NCBI GenBank assembly: GCA_949128115.1 | Contig: OX421962.1 | Coordinates: 11,917,262 to 11,981,261 of the forward strand | Reading direction: 5' to 3' | Source of the DNA: Anaspis maculata | Lineage: Eukaryota; Arthropoda; Insecta; Coleoptera; Scraptiidae | Length of the DNA: 64,000 nucleotides | Shown: one piece after another, positions 1 to 11,415 of the stretch | Layout: each line of letters starts with the position of its first letter | Position numbering within the stretch: the first letter of the stretch is position 1 | Program-made: the position numbers and the translations under genes | Notes under the pieces: generated by a model | Seen by the model: only the letters and a program-made list of their open reading frames with translations | Told to the model about the DNA's origin: nothing | Databases searched by the model: none

Positions 1-1334
1 CCATTCTGTAGTATATTCTGGTCACGGCACCATTCTGTAGTGTATCCTGGTTGATGGCACCATTTCTGTAGTGTAACCCCGTTTTCGATGTTCGGCTGTG
101 ATCGTCGTTGTTTCTTCCTTTCCCCTCCTTGTTTACATTTTCTCTACGTTGTGTTGAGTTCTTACTCGAAATGAGAATGTGTCGTTGGGGATGAGGTTTG
201 ATTATTGAATGAAACGCGAATGAAATGCAAGCAAAATGAATGTTTATTGAAAATCAATGGCAAAGTTTTTGAATGAATTTGTTTCTTTTCTCAAAACACC
301 TCACAACAAGAAATTGACAGTGATAAAATGACACAACAAGAATAAAAAACAGAAAAACACAAACAAATGAAACAAGACAATTCATTACAAATTGTTCAGA
401 CAATGCAGGAATTTACAACAATAAAATGAACACAAAATCAAATTAACAAAACAAAACAAGAAATCATGAAACAGGTTAAACTGTCAATTTAATCGCAAAA
501 GAAAAGTGACGTATTCGCTGACAGGTACACATGGGAAGAACACGTCAAAGAAACCCCTGCGTATAGCCTGGTTGATTGCTGAAAAATCCCTTCCCAAATG
601 ATCTGAACAAAAGTCAAGTGTGAATGAGTCATGTTGAAGTGACAGATGAGTCACTCCAGTGATGCATTGATCAAGTCAGCGTGAATCGGTGCTTGAACCT
701 CTTTGAAAGTTTGTTTCGTTTACAAGTTATTTACGCAACAACAAAAAGAAACTTTACGCTCAGCAATGTATGTTACATTTTACAAACAAAAGAAGTCAAA
801 TTGATAGATGAGTAAACAATAAAGAAACGATCGGTGAACAAGTACATAAATCAGCAAGAAACAAGTAATAAGTAATCAAGTGGATAAATCAGCAAGAAAC
901 AAACGATCAGTAATGGTGTAGGTAAATAAACAAGAAACAAATAAGAGATAAATAGGTAGATAAATGGACAAAAAACAGGTGAGAAATAAATAAACAGAGA
1001 AGTTGAAAATTGGTCATACTCTTTGTAAGCAATTGGAAGGAAGAAGTATCTATAACGCATTCGCCCGAAATTCCCCAGCAGTTACCCATCAAAAACCCCA
1101 CAGATACATGCATACAAACAAAACAGAACAATGGTTAGTAAACAGTAATCACATACAAGAAATAACAGTAAATACAAGAAAATCGACTCGAGCCAACCTG
1201 TGGCCCTCTCTTCGTCGTTATACATAATCCCCCCCTCCCCCCAAAATAAGAAAAAGTTAGTAGACTCAACAAGGCAGATTCATACGAGCAGGTGGAAACC
1301 CCCCCCCCCCAGGACACGGAGAAGCGGCAAGTCT
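1..1334. repeat. 1.2-kb dispersed direct repeat, copy 1
   Basis: The block recurs in the same orientation from about 5,440 (see copy 2). Shared landmarks are repeated 'CACCATTCTGTAGTGTA' motifs at the left, a stretch around 500-700 that is nearly the same in both copies, an AT-rich tandem part, and a C-rich right end finishing at GCGGCAAGTC. The left end lies outside the window or at base 1. It could be one LTR of a pair, but the gag and pol fragments between the copies point in opposite directions, so a dispersed repeat is equally likely. No coding function seen. Confidence 0.75.
835..1005. repeat. AT-rich minisatellite inside direct repeat copy 1
   Basis: Degenerate units of about 25-38 bp built on AACAAGAAACAAA and a GATAAATAG-type spacer follow one another here and again at 6,190-6,420 in copy 2. 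Leucine- and tyrosine-rich reading frames on the minus strand across both arrays are by-products of this composition and are not genes. Confidence 0.7.
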
Positions 1335-1344
1335 CTCTTTCCTT

Positions 1345-2004
1345 CCTTTACTTTCAGGTATAACCCGACAATGAACAATGAAATGTGAATGAATCATAAA
1401 AAGTACTATTCTCTACTTAGCGGCTGATTTTTGGCGTAGCAGAGATTTTTTTTGTCGTCTTACTATTTGTGACGTAACTTGTGGAAAAGAAACAATTATG
1501 AAACCTCGAAATACGCTCGAGGCGCAGTTCGGAGGCCACGTCATGAGAGCGCCAAGTGCACCCTCACTAGATTTACGGAATTTGTCGTCAATCTTGAGAT
1601 CATTTGGGAGTAGATAAATTACACAAAATTCAAAGCTGTGCGAAGCACCCTGATTTCAAAGGGGAAAAACTGCGGGTTATGCAAGCCCGTTGAGAACAAA
1701 GAGAACAAAGAGTTTCGTGTTATGTACAATAATTTCGCGGACAAACTAGGTATCGAAATGCATGATTTGGTGAGTGGGTGAAAGCCAAAATTACGATACA
1801 ATAATTAAAGAAAGACCGACCTTAAATTAAGAGAAACCTACGCACAGTTGCACTGAAAAATCACGTGTTCTCCACCACAGCTGATTCTCTTCTCTTCTGC
1901 TTGCCCGCGGCTGCCGCTCGCCCGGCTCGCCTAGCGCAGCGCCATCTCCCTCTCCCATCGGCAAACGCTACGAACGTCCACGACCGTACCTACATCAGGT
2001 ACCA
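1345..2004. other. Stretch without recognisable gene
   Basis: Between direct repeat copy 1 and the gag fragment I see no convincing coding sequence, splice pattern or RNA gene. It is single-copy within the window. Confidence 0.5.
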
Positions 2005-2784
2005 ACGTACAAACAAAACAAAGGGGGAATACCACAATGTCCATATTCGCATCGACTGCATACCTTTTGGTTTTTCATGTTGGATGTTCCATTACTGCCA
2101 TTTTGTTGATTGTAATATCGAGAAGGTCGTTGCTGGCCTGCATTATCTGGTATAACTTCTTGTGATGTGGATGGCAAATGTTCTTTTCTTAACTGTTGTT
2201 TTACTCGCACAGCATGGACTTTACAATTTGCTGTGCCCATCTCATCCGACTGTTTTTTTGGATTCTTCAACTGTTAACGCTTCACGTATGACTTCATCCA
2301 AATCATTTTCGTCGGATTCCAATAACCTTCGCCTTAAACTTTCAGAAATAATACCACCGATGAGGATACCACAAACTATGCTGTCTTCCAAGTCGCCAAA
2401 CTCGCAACTTTTTGCCTTGCTCTTCAGATTTGTAATAAAATGTTGCATTGATTCGCCTTTCATCTGCTTGCTTGTGAAAAATCTGTGTCGCTCCAATATT
2501 AGATCTTTCTTGGTCTGGAAGTATTTGTCGAGTTTTTCCATCAAACACTTGATTTCGTTTTCTTCTTCTTTCTTGAACGTGAACGTATTGTAAATGTGAA
2601 ACCCTCCATCTCCTACATATTGCAGGAGTTGAGCACATTGTGGGTCTTCAGATTCCTTCTCGATCTTTGTTGCCTTCAAGTAGTTTTCAAATTTTTGGCT
2701 CCAAAACTTCCAATTCTGAGCCACATTTCCCGACGTAGTGTCTGGCTGTGCTAGGGCCTTATATTTACCCAGCAGTAAAGCCAT
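2005..2784 (-). pseudogene. Ty3/gypsy-type gag fragment
   Basis: The minus-strand frame starting at 2,784 gives about 180 residues that resemble, position for position, the start of the gag protein at 42,915-44,210 (central NYLKATKIEKE region, then KLDKYFQTKKD and ERHRFFTSKQ). Reading continues after a frame change near 2,250 into a basic, Gln/Asn-rich stretch that ends at the start of a CCHC zinc knuckle (CSRCEYGHC). Gag forms the retrotransposon particle and binds RNA. This copy is truncated inside the nucleocapsid part and frameshifted. No protease or pol follows it on the same strand, so it is an isolated relic. Confidence 0.75.
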
Positions 2785-4604
2785 TGTACTTTCGTTACTA
2801 TAACACGATTTTTCGCAGCGCCATGTGATAACTACGATGTCTGGGCATGAACTGGTTTTTATTCACTTCCACAAGGTACAAGGAATCTTATATGATAAAA
2901 CATCATCACAAAGCTGATCAAAAGAGGTGATGTTACATGAAACGATGCTTCGCAGAAGTATTCTGCAGTCGAACCTGAATGCTTGAGTTCCTGCTGCTTC
3001 CTGCTTTGTATGTCTAGTTTTTGTTGATCATAATGCATCCAGCCATCCAAGAGCATAACTGGAGAACAGTAAACCTACCGTGCATTTCCGTAAAATAAAA
3101 AAGCTGCCGCTCGAAGAAAACTCGTTTGTGATTCACAAAAGTGCAATAAAATTCGCAATAAACTCAGCATGGTCTCGTCTACGTCTTCCCATGTGCACCT
3201 ACACTTTGGCGCGCGGCGCGCGCCATTATTGAAATCAGCCAGACGGCATGGACCATATTTAAACATGAGCCAATAATTTATGAATATAAATTACATCCAA
3301 ACATGACGGCGAAGTTTCTAGGAGCAGGAGGAGGAGAAGGCGAGATTTTAGACTTCCAGAGACGGTTCAGGGTAATAATTTATTTTCATTTCGGGGAACG
3401 TTTCTCGACTGCCGCGTTCGTCCCCCCTTTGGTGCTGCTGCTGGCGCCTGCAATTTTTCTGCTGGAGCTCGCTCTTCTAACACCGCTAAGCGTAATTCCT
3501 GGATGTTGAGAGTGCGACCGGGAGAGGGGGAGAGCGAAGGAGGGCGCCGCAGCTCTCTCTCGTAGAGCAATGAAGCTGTACACACAGGCATTGTCAGAAC
3601 CAGAGTACGCCCTGATTAATTCAATGACAAGCCAAGATTGCCTTTCACCGAAATCATTTATCTTTTGTCCCCTGGGCGCTCCCGGGAACCCGCCGAGTGG
3701 TTTCACTTTTACCACAGCCAGCTTCGCACAAGGGCACATACCCCCTCGCAGAAATGTGCACGGGAGCATTGCTCCACATTTATTCACACATACATTCACA
3801 TACAGGCACAGACAGGCAAATAATACAAAAGGCAAAAAGTTGATGCGCCAGGAATTGGGGTGCGCGACTCTATGTAAACGATCGTAAACACACCATCTCT
3901 GCGAGATTAATGGCCGGTGATTACGGGCGCGGGATGGAAAAAAGCGACACTGGAAGCAGCAGCAGGACAATTTGCAAAAAATTCCTGAGTGGGATAATGA
4001 ACGCGATTTATCAGGAGCACGCTGAGGATCGTTTCGTTTGGGAGGAAGAGAGAGGGAGTGTGGGCGGGATGATAATGAGGAAAGGATACGTAATACGGGG
4101 TGATTTTATCTTCTTTTTTGTGTGTTCGTTTTATTTAACATCGGTCGGTCCATTTCCGCCGCCAGGGGCTCAACGCCGACGCCGGTGCTTTTCTTTGCTT
4201 AACCGGAAATTTAGTCGAATCCCTGCGTGTTCCAACAGGAGGTAGGTTTTGACGAACTGAAGGTTACAAGACAAGAAGTTCGGGACAACAGTCACACTGT
4301 CACACAACGGTTAGACTGTACCACTGTTCTCGTGACCGATCTGTCACTGATTAAATTGGAATTGACGTCACTGTTACTGGATGAGAAAGCCACGGAGGCG
4401 ATAGGCTTGGTGGTCCCTTGGCCAAAGGCAGCTCTGGCTCTTCCGACTACAGCCGACCACAAACCACGACGAAGAAAACAGGCTGCCGGTTGTGTGCGAA
4501 GGATAAAGGGACGTTTTGTCGTTCGCGTAGCGACGTCCTCGTCGACATGTACGTGTACGACCCCAGCGCCGACCCACAAGACTGCAGGTCGTCGTCGTCC
4601 TGTG
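2785..4604. other. Non-repetitive, partly GC-rich DNA without recognisable gene
   Basis: No frame here resembles a known protein to me. From about 3,180 to 4,220 the sequence is richer in G+C than the surrounding transposon debris, with a CG-rich patch near 3,210 and no relatives elsewhere in the window. It may be older unique host DNA, possibly non-coding regulatory sequence, but nothing proves that. Confidence 0.4.
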
Positions 4605-5240
4605 CGTCCTCAGAAGCTAGTCAAGTTTTTGGGACACGTGGTGTCATTGAAAGAAATCGAAACCGAAATGCTGTCAGAGAATGGCCACGAGCGAAGAATG
4701 AACTCGAGATCAGAGGTTTCCTGGGTTTGTGCAACTACTACAGAAGATTTGTGGAACAGTTTGCTGGCATCGGCATACCGTTGCACGAACTAAGGACACG
4801 GCTCTGTTCTTTCAGTTCAAGAAATACGAGGACGCCTTCAAGATACTAAAAAATAGCGTTTTGTTCGAGTCCAATGTTGGCAAATCCTCAGCCACATGAC
4901 TAGTTTATCTTGGGTATCGACGCTAGTGATACTGGAATTGCTGTCACAACTTCAGGACGGACAGGAACGGGTAGTGGCGTAATACAGCAAGGTTTCGCCT
5001 AAGCCAGAAAAAAACTCCTATGTCACTCGTAGGGAGCTTTTGGGAATAGTGCAAGCTGTCGATCACATTTACTAGCACCCCTAAGAACGAAAACTTCAAG
5101 TGAGAGCGAACCATACTTAACTGACGTGGTTGCTGCAAATCAATAATCCGCAAGGACAGCTGAAAGATGAACAGAGGAACTGCAGCAGTACAGTACGACT
5201 TCAGTATCCAACACCGACCAGATGAAAGCTATTTGATTCA
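4605..5240 (+). pseudogene. Gypsy-type pol relic: RT C-terminus and RNase H
   Basis: Translated pieces in shifting frames match the end of a Ty3/gypsy reverse transcriptase and the start of RNase H: KLVKFLGHVVS, then EIRGFLGLCNYYRRFV, then an RNase H start LGIDASDTGI near 4,915. At least two frameshifts and several stops break the frame. The nearest relative in the window is the minus-strand pol at 25,706-27,182, which carries the same KFLGHVVSSEG segment. Upstream RT fingers/palm and downstream integrase are missing. Confidence 0.75.
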
Positions 5241-5439
5241 AAATGATAAGAAGGAAAAAAAGGAAAAAACACATACTGGAAGATCCAGGTTTTAGAATCC
5301 CGGCCAGAATGAGCCGCTTTTCTACGGCTGCACGGCAAGGACCCGCCTGGATTTCTTTGACGTTAAAACGCCAGAAATGATTGAATTTACTAGGTGACAA
5401 CAAAACTCATTTTTGGAAAGGATAAAGGAAGTGTAGTGT

Positions 5440-7424
5440 ACCTAGGTCTTGGCACCATTGCTGTAATATCCTAATCCTGGTCACGGCACCATTCTGTAGT
5501 GTAACCCTTTTTTCGATGTTCGGCTGTGATCGTCGTTGTCCCTTTTCTTCTTGACGTTGTTTACCTTTTACCTACGTTGTGTTGTTGAGTTCTTACTCGA
5601 GATGAGAATGTGTAGTTGGGGATGAGGATTGATTCTTGAATGAAACGCGAATGAAATGCAAGCAAAATGAATGTTTTATTGGAAATCAATTGCAAAGTTT
5701 TGAATGGATTTGTTTCTTTTCTCAAAACACCTACTGACAGTGATAAAATGACAAAACATGGATAAAGAATTTACAACAATGAAATGAACACAAAATCAGA
5801 TTAACAAAACAAGGAATCATGAAACATGGCAAACTGTCAATTTAATCGCAAAGGAAAAGTGACGTATTCGCTGACAGGCACACATGGGAAGAACACGTCA
5901 AAGAAACCGATGCGTATAGCCTGGTTGATTGCTGAAAAATCCCTTCCCAAATGATCTGAACAAAAGTCAAGTGTGGATGAGTCATGATGAAATGACAGAG
6001 AAGTCACTCCAGTTTTGCATTGCTCAAGTCAGCGTGAATCGGTGCTTGAACCTCTTTGGATGTTTGTTTCGTTCACAAGTTATTTACGTAACAACAAAAG
6101 GAAACTTTACGCTCAACAATTAATTTCACATTTTACAAACAAAAAAAGTCAAATTGATAGAAAAGTAAACAATGAAGAAATGATCGGTAAACAAGTTAAT
6201 AAATCAGCAAGAAGTGAGTAAACAAGTGGATAAATCAGCAAGAAACAAACGATAAGTAATGGTGTAGATAAACGAACAAGAAACAAACGATAAGTAAAAG
6301 TGTAGGTAAATAAACAAGAAACAAATAAGAGATAAACAGGTAGATAAATAAACAAGAAACGAATGCGAGATAAATAGGTGGATAAATAAAAACAAGAGAC
6401 AGGTGAAAGATAAATAAGTAGAGAACTTGAAGTTGGTCAGACTTTTTGTAAGCAATTGGAAGGAAGAAGTATCTATAACGCATTCGCCCGAAATTCCCCA
6501 GAAGTTACCCATCGCAAACCCCACAGAAACATACATACAAAACAGAAGAATGGTTAGTAAACAGTACAGGCAAGGGTGCGACGACTCGAGCCAACCTGTG
6601 GCCCACTCTTTGTCGTCGACTTAGTTGTAATTGAAACCCCAACGTGAATCGAAGAGGTGAATTTGGAGTCAGATGTACTTCAATGATATCCTGATGGGAT
6701 GGACAAGGAATTCTCATGAAGCCTATTTTCGATGGAGTACACACGTGGGACCAACCCACTCAGTTGCCTGCCGGTGAGAGGGCCGGACAGTCCGTCCAAG
6801 GTACTGATCAGAGCGGGGTAAAAGCAAAAGAAGTGAAAGCACTCCTTCAAAATTTAGTGTGTTCACATTCGTTACCGAAGGTGAACACTTATTTTCGTTA
6901 AATGCAAGATAAGTGACATTTACAGTTGAGCTTGTGAATTGACATTGTCGGTATTATCGAGGAATGCGAATTGCAACCACAATCATTGAACACTTTCATA
7001 CTTCATTCGAGTTCCAACATTCAGCGTACACATTCCTGGTGAGGATATTCCGTGATACTACCGAATATGTTCATAAATGACTATACCCGTCAAACAGGTC
7101 AGCAAAAAGAAACAAAAACCGAGTCTGAAGCAGCGGCAAAAGGACGGGAAACTAATGTGGCGATTCCCAACAAAAACAACATTCCACAAATGCTCCGTTA
7201 CACTAGGCAAACCAATAACCGACAGGATTTCTTTTAAATAACAGCGTATCTACAGAATGCCATCCTTTACAGAATCGCATCATAAGTAGGAACAACAAGG
7301 GATCACGTTAAATATTTTGCAAAAGAGATTACATAATTCCCCCCAAATAATAAAAGGTTAGTAGACTCAACAAGGCAGATTCATACGAGCAGGTGGACCC
7401 CCCCCCAGGACACGGAGAAGCGGC
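5440..7424. repeat. 1.2-kb dispersed direct repeat, copy 2, with ~0.7-kb extra segment
   Basis: From 5,440 to about 6,622 the sequence follows copy 1 (positions 1-1,220) with scattered differences. The match then stops at 'GTGGCCCACTCTTTGTCGTC' and resumes at about 7,327 with the C-rich end, finishing at GCGGCAAGTC (7,424). The intervening 6,623-7,326 has no counterpart in copy 1, so it is either an insertion here or a deletion in copy 1. I recognise nothing in it. The right edge abuts broken gypsy pol, where the pol frame runs straight into the repeat. Confidence 0.7.
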
Positions 7425-8219
7425 AAGTCATGGGCTTGATGCCATTGGGTGTAACAACACGATCCAAATAATTTACTTCTTTTCTCAAGACCTCGGATTG
7501 TTCAATTGGATTTCGAAACTCGCTTGCTCTAACCGTTGAAAAACTTGTTTCAGGTTGACCAAAAAATGTTCCTGAACAAACACGCTGAAAATGATTAAAT
7601 CGTCTAAATAGACTAGACAAAGCTCATTCTGTAATCCGCGTAATATATTTTTTACAACGCGCTGGAAGGTTTCCGGGGCATTTTTAACCTTAAGGGCACA
7701 CGTAGGTACTCGAAGTGTCCATTCTCGACCGTAAATGCGGTCTCTTGAATAACTCCCGGGGCCATTTTGATTTGATGAAAACCGGAAGTCAAGTCTAACG
7801 TCGTAAAATATTGGCAACGTCCCAGTTTGTCGAGAATATCTGACATATTTGGCAACGGGACTATCTTCGTCATAAGAAATATGAGAAAATTCCCCAGCAT
7901 TCATGTGTTTAGCTCGAATTTTGGGTTGATTGCATTGTTTGTGTTCAAAGTTATGGGAATCAGAACATTCCATTGAGTTTTCTGAAGATCTTCAAGAACA
8001 ATTGGCTCGGATTCTAGAGGCTCTGAATAAAGTGGTTCAGAAAAGTCGAGATTGATGGATTTTTCAGTTTCATTCATAATCGTTACGAAAGCTTCATGGT
8101 TTTTTGCAGTAGTCAAGCACTCTTGAACTGTACAGTCCTGTGATGGTACATGGAAAATGGTCCGTCGGCGACGGTGGTTCTTACTTTGACAATTTATTCG
8201 CAACGAAGCATATTGAACT
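7425..8219 (-). pseudogene. Gypsy-type pol relic: linker and reverse transcriptase
   Basis: On the minus strand the linker before RT is followed by the RT core in two alternating frames. Landmarks are [14 protein letters not shown] (first catalytic Asp), [16 protein letters not shown], and CLVYLDDLIIFS (the YxDD catalytic pair, near 7,615). The series then reads NLKQVFQRLEQA and VTPNGIKP before it is cut by the repeat ending at 7,424. The style is that of the 297/17.6/gypsy group of Ty3-like elements. At least two frameshifts are present. It is the downstream part of the element whose gag/protease end lies at 10,237-11,044; the two halves are separated by the DNA transposon at 8,228-10,228. 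Confidence 0.85.
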
Positions 8220-8231
8220 GGTATTAAGGTG

Positions 8232-8390
8232 CGGCGACAAAATATCCCAATTACAAATAACCCAGCCAAAAATATCCCCGCGACATAATATCCCAGGCCA
8301 AAAATATCCCCGTCAATAAAATCCCAGCCAAAAATATCTCCGCGACGTAATATCCCCGTCAATAATATCCTCTCCAATAATGTCCAGAGC
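8232..8390. repeat. Left ATATCCC(C) sub-terminal tandem array
   Basis: About seven degenerate ~20-22-bp units of the type AAAATATCCCCGCGACATAAT follow the left terminus of the element. The same units in reverse complement fill 10,085-10,215, so the two arrays form extended inverted sub-termini. Such arrays are what transposase-binding iterons would look like, but that role is inference. Confidence 0.75.
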
Positions 8391-8479
8391 AAAAATATAG
8401 AGAATTTCAGACCCACCCCATAACGAGTCTATTGTCCTCCAAAGTATCGTCTTCATTCTGTCTTCAATATAATTCAAAG

Positions 8480-9770
8480 TCCTGATGAGTCCCCTTGCAT
8501 TTTTCATGATTTTCGAAGCAGCAAGCAGCGGTGTGCCATCATGTCATGTTGAGAGCCCTGTTGGGCCCCCACTGTGTCTTCAAGTGTAGTTGGAACCCTG
8601 TTGTGCCTATAATTTGGAGCCTTGATGAGCCCCATCATGTTTTTTCATGACTGTCAACATTCCAGTAACCCCCCTTTGCCTTCTTTCATTTGTATAGCTT
8701 CATTGGGCGTCCTTTAAAGTTTTCCTATGGCTTTCGGAGCTATATCGGGCCCCTTGTGTCTGAAGTGTAGTTTGGAACCCTAGTTGCCCCCTTATGCTTT
8801 TTCATGGCTATCAGAATTCCAGCAAGCCCCCTGTTGCCTACTTCTTATCTAGAGCTCAACTAGGCCCCCTTGTTTCTTCAATATCTTTTGAAGCCCTGCT
8901 AAGCCCCCTCATATCTTTCCGAGACTTTCGGAGCATGAGTGAGCGCCTTGTGTCTTGATGTGATATTCGGAGCCCCATCGGGCCCCCTTGGGTCCTTAAG
9001 TGTAGTTCAGAGCCCGAGATGGAGCCTAGTTGGAGCCCACTCATGTTTTTATTGGCGTTCAGAGTACCAGTGAGTCCCTTTTTTTTCCTTCCTTGTTATG
9101 TAAAGCTCCAATGGGCCCCCTTGTGTCTTCAGTATTGTTTGAAGCCTTACTTACTGCCTTGCATTTTTCCGTAGCATTTGGATCTTTATTGGGCCCCCTT
9201 GTGTCCTGATGTGTCGTTTGGAGCCCTAACGAGCTCCTGTGTTTTTTCGTGGCATTCAGAGCTCCAGTAAACCCCCAGACTTGGAAACCTTAGTGTGAAT
9301 CCCTTGTGCCTTCATGAGACATACAGAGCCCTATTGGGCCTTCATGTGTACGCAAGTGTAGTTTGGAGCTCTTATTAGCCCCCTTGTGCCTTTGAAAGAC
9401 TCTCATATTTCCAGTAAGCTCCTTTCTGAAGCTTTCTTGTGTTACACATGGTTCCATTTGACCCCCTTGTTTCTTCAACGTCTTTTGAAGCCCTGCTGAG
9501 CCCCCTTGCATCTTTCCGTGACTTCCGGAGCATGAGTAATCACGGAGGTAAACACCTTGTGCCTTAATGTGATACTCGGAGCCCTATCGGGCCTCCTTGT
9601 ATCCACAAGTATAGTATGGAGTTCTAATTAGCTCACTTAGCCTTTTATTGGCTTTCAAAGTACCAGTAAGCCCCTCTTTTGCCTTCATGTTATGTCAAGC
9701 TATGGAACTTCACTGGGCCTCCTTGTGTCTTCGATATCGTTTGAAGCCCTGCTGAGCACACGCATGAAGG
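8480..9770. repeat. GGGCCCCCTTGTGTC-type degenerate tandem array
   Basis: About 1.3 kb made of diverged units of roughly 60 bp, with recurring phrases such as TTGGAGCCCT, GGGCCCCCTTGTGTCTTCA and TTTGAAGCCCTGCTGAGCC. Higher-order repetition is visible: two longer blocks near 8,850-9,000 and 9,460-9,610 run parallel for over 100 bp. A related stretch in reverse orientation lies at 62,020-62,340. Confidence 0.8.
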
Positions 9771-9849
9771 ACACAAGAGACAGTCTCCACTGATGGAGTT
9801 TCGGAAGTAATATGAGGACACAAAGACGCTCATCAGAGTGAATATCCAG

Positions 9850-10060
9850 AGAAATCCAGAAGGGAGACGTATTTTTCCAGGGACGTTACTTCCGGGGGAC
9901 TTTTTTTCCCCGAGGACGTATTTTCCTGGGCATGTGCTTTCCCTGAGACGTCTTTTCCTTGGGATGTTTTTTCCCGAGGACGTAATTTTCACGGGACGTA
10001 TTGTGGGGAACATTTTTTCCGGGGACGTTTTGTGGGGGACGTTTTTTTCTAGATCCGGTG
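9850..10060. repeat. GGGACGTNTTTTCC short tandem array
   Basis: About ten ~20-bp degenerate units with the core GGGACGT or GAGACGT followed by a T-rich and C-rich tail, located between the GGGCCCC array and the right ATATCCC array of the same element. Confidence 0.75.
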
Positions 10061-10084
10061 GCTAAAGAGCTGTTACCTCTCCTT

Positions 10085-10215
10085 ACGATATTTTCAGATT
10101 GGGAAATTTTGTCACGGGGATATCTTTGGCATGGGATATTTTGTCGCGGGGCTATTTTTGGCCGGGATATTATTGGCGGGGATATTATTGCCGGTATATT
10201 TTTGGCTGAGATATT
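10085..10215. repeat. Right sub-terminal array, inverted relative to the left one
   Basis: Units such as GGGATATTTTGTCGCGGGG and GGGATATTATTGGC are the reverse complement of the left array at 8,232-8,390 and end at the right terminus of the element. Confidence 0.75.
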
Positions 10216-10236
10216 CTGTTACCCGACCGGTATTAA

Positions 10237-11044
10237 TTTGTTTTTGGGGAATATTTTGAAGATGAGTTTTTCAGTTTTTATTCGTAGTCACCAGTATTCA
10301 ACTACTGAAATCCAAGGTAGCATTAAAAAAAAACACAGGTTGTCCAAGCCAATCAGTCTTTCAAAGATATTATGGAATTTAAACAACCGAAACTTCATGA
10401 ATTCACCTGGGCGAATTAATATGTAGCAACCTTCACCTCCATCTATCCGCTAGAATAATGCGCCGAGGTTGAAAACCATGTTTGACACAATAAATGGATC
10501 GAATTGAATAGTGTCTGGAAAAATCTGCTCTGCAATATCTGGGTCAATAAATGATTGGGTGTCTATTAAAAATTTCAAAGTTTCAAAATTTGGGAAGGTA
10601 ACATACGATCATTTGATTTGTTTGCTCTTCACTATGCTGAGGCTGGCGTTGAAAAATTTTCGTCCTCCTCATATCGATTATTAGGCCCATTAATTTCTGG
10701 AATCTTCTGAGTTTCGTTATGGTGGAACTCAGAGTTGTAATTATTAGACTGTAATTTTGGCAAAAATTCGGTGGTCTCTGTTGTGTTCGCCTGGTACTTA
10801 TACTCATAGGTACCGATGGCGTGAATGGTCTGTAATTCGGGTTTAGTTCAGAAACATTCTGGTCCCTGTTCTGATGATTGTTTTGGAAATTATTTGGTCT
10901 AAAACTTTGCGGTTTTGGGTTTCTGAAAACCCCGCCAATACTATCTCGATTTTCGATTACAATTAGGAAGACGAAATTGTGGACAACCGAATGTATTGGA
11001 GATTCGATTGAAAGTACTGTTCTGGAATTTTGCAAGTGCTGCAC
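10237..11044 (-). pseudogene. Gypsy-type gag C-terminus and protease-region relic
   Basis: On the minus strand a basic, Asn/Pro/Arg-rich gag tail comes first (FRPNNFQNNHQNRDQN, then NPNYRPFTPSVPMSIST). After a frame change near 10,580 a protease-like start (KFLIDTQSFIDPDI) follows, where the usual catalytic D[ST]G triplet reads DTQ, so Gly is lost. The frame runs on with stops to the edge of the DNA transposon at 10,236 and is taken up again at 8,219. This is the upstream half of the same element as 7,425-8,219. The N-terminal part of gag and the 5' LTR are not seen. Confidence 0.7.
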
Positions 11045-11238
11045 GCATCATGCTCAGTAGCACGATACTCGCATTCGGCTTTTGACAGTCTTCGCGATGC
11101 ATAGGTTTCCAGGAGGTTTTTTTTCACCTGCATCAACCATCGTGGTTATTAGCAGGATATTTTCTATATGGGTTTTTTTGCAACTACAATAACGACGATT
11201 CTATGTTTGGAAGAAACAGTGGAGAATTTTCAGTGTGG

Positions 11239-11415
11239 TTTTTTTTCTATGGCTTTTCCGTTTCATCCCTCTCCCCGGGGTATCACCGCACGGTAGTAGA
11301 TGCCCCAGTACTAAGGGACGCGTGAAAAAGTCCATCTCTCCCGGTGCGGATTTGAACCCGGGACATCCACTTTTGAAAGCGGAGCAGAGCTCACCGTGCT
11401 GCCGACCGGTTTGAA
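11239..11415 (-). repeat. tRNA-derived SINE-like repeat
   Basis: Read on the minus strand, a tRNA-like head contains a B-box match (GGGTTCAAATCC) about 50 nt after an A-box-like stretch (GGCAGCACGGTGAGCTCTG). It is followed by a ~100-nt unrelated body and an A-rich tail (plus strand TTTTTTTT at 11,239-11,246). The arms of a full cloverleaf do not pair well, so a functional tRNA gene is unlikely. Target duplications are not clear. Confidence 0.5.

Larger units (their letters stand above)
8228..10228. mobile_element. Satellite-bearing non-autonomous DNA transposon, 8-bp target duplication
   Basis: GGTATTAA occurs directly outside both ends (8,220-8,227 and 10,229-10,236). The ends are inverted repeats beginning GGTGCGGCGACAAAATATC on the left and, reverse-complemented, GGTCGGGTAACAGAATATC on the right. 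Taking the element and one duplication out leaves the minus-strand gypsy reading frame continuous across the two flanks, which is strong evidence for a real insertion. Inside are only degenerate tandem arrays: inverted ATATCCC arrays near each end, a long GGGCCCCCTTGTGTC array and a short GGGACGT array. No transposase is visible. An 8-bp duplication fits hAT, P or Merlin-like superfamilies; the termini do not decide between them. Confidence 0.8.

Noticed and set aside
6149..6536. Hydrophobic minus-strand frames (also 851-1,131) as membrane proteins
   Set aside because: Their Leu/Tyr/Phe repeats come from the AAACAAG/GATAAATA minisatellite and overlap each other in several frames.
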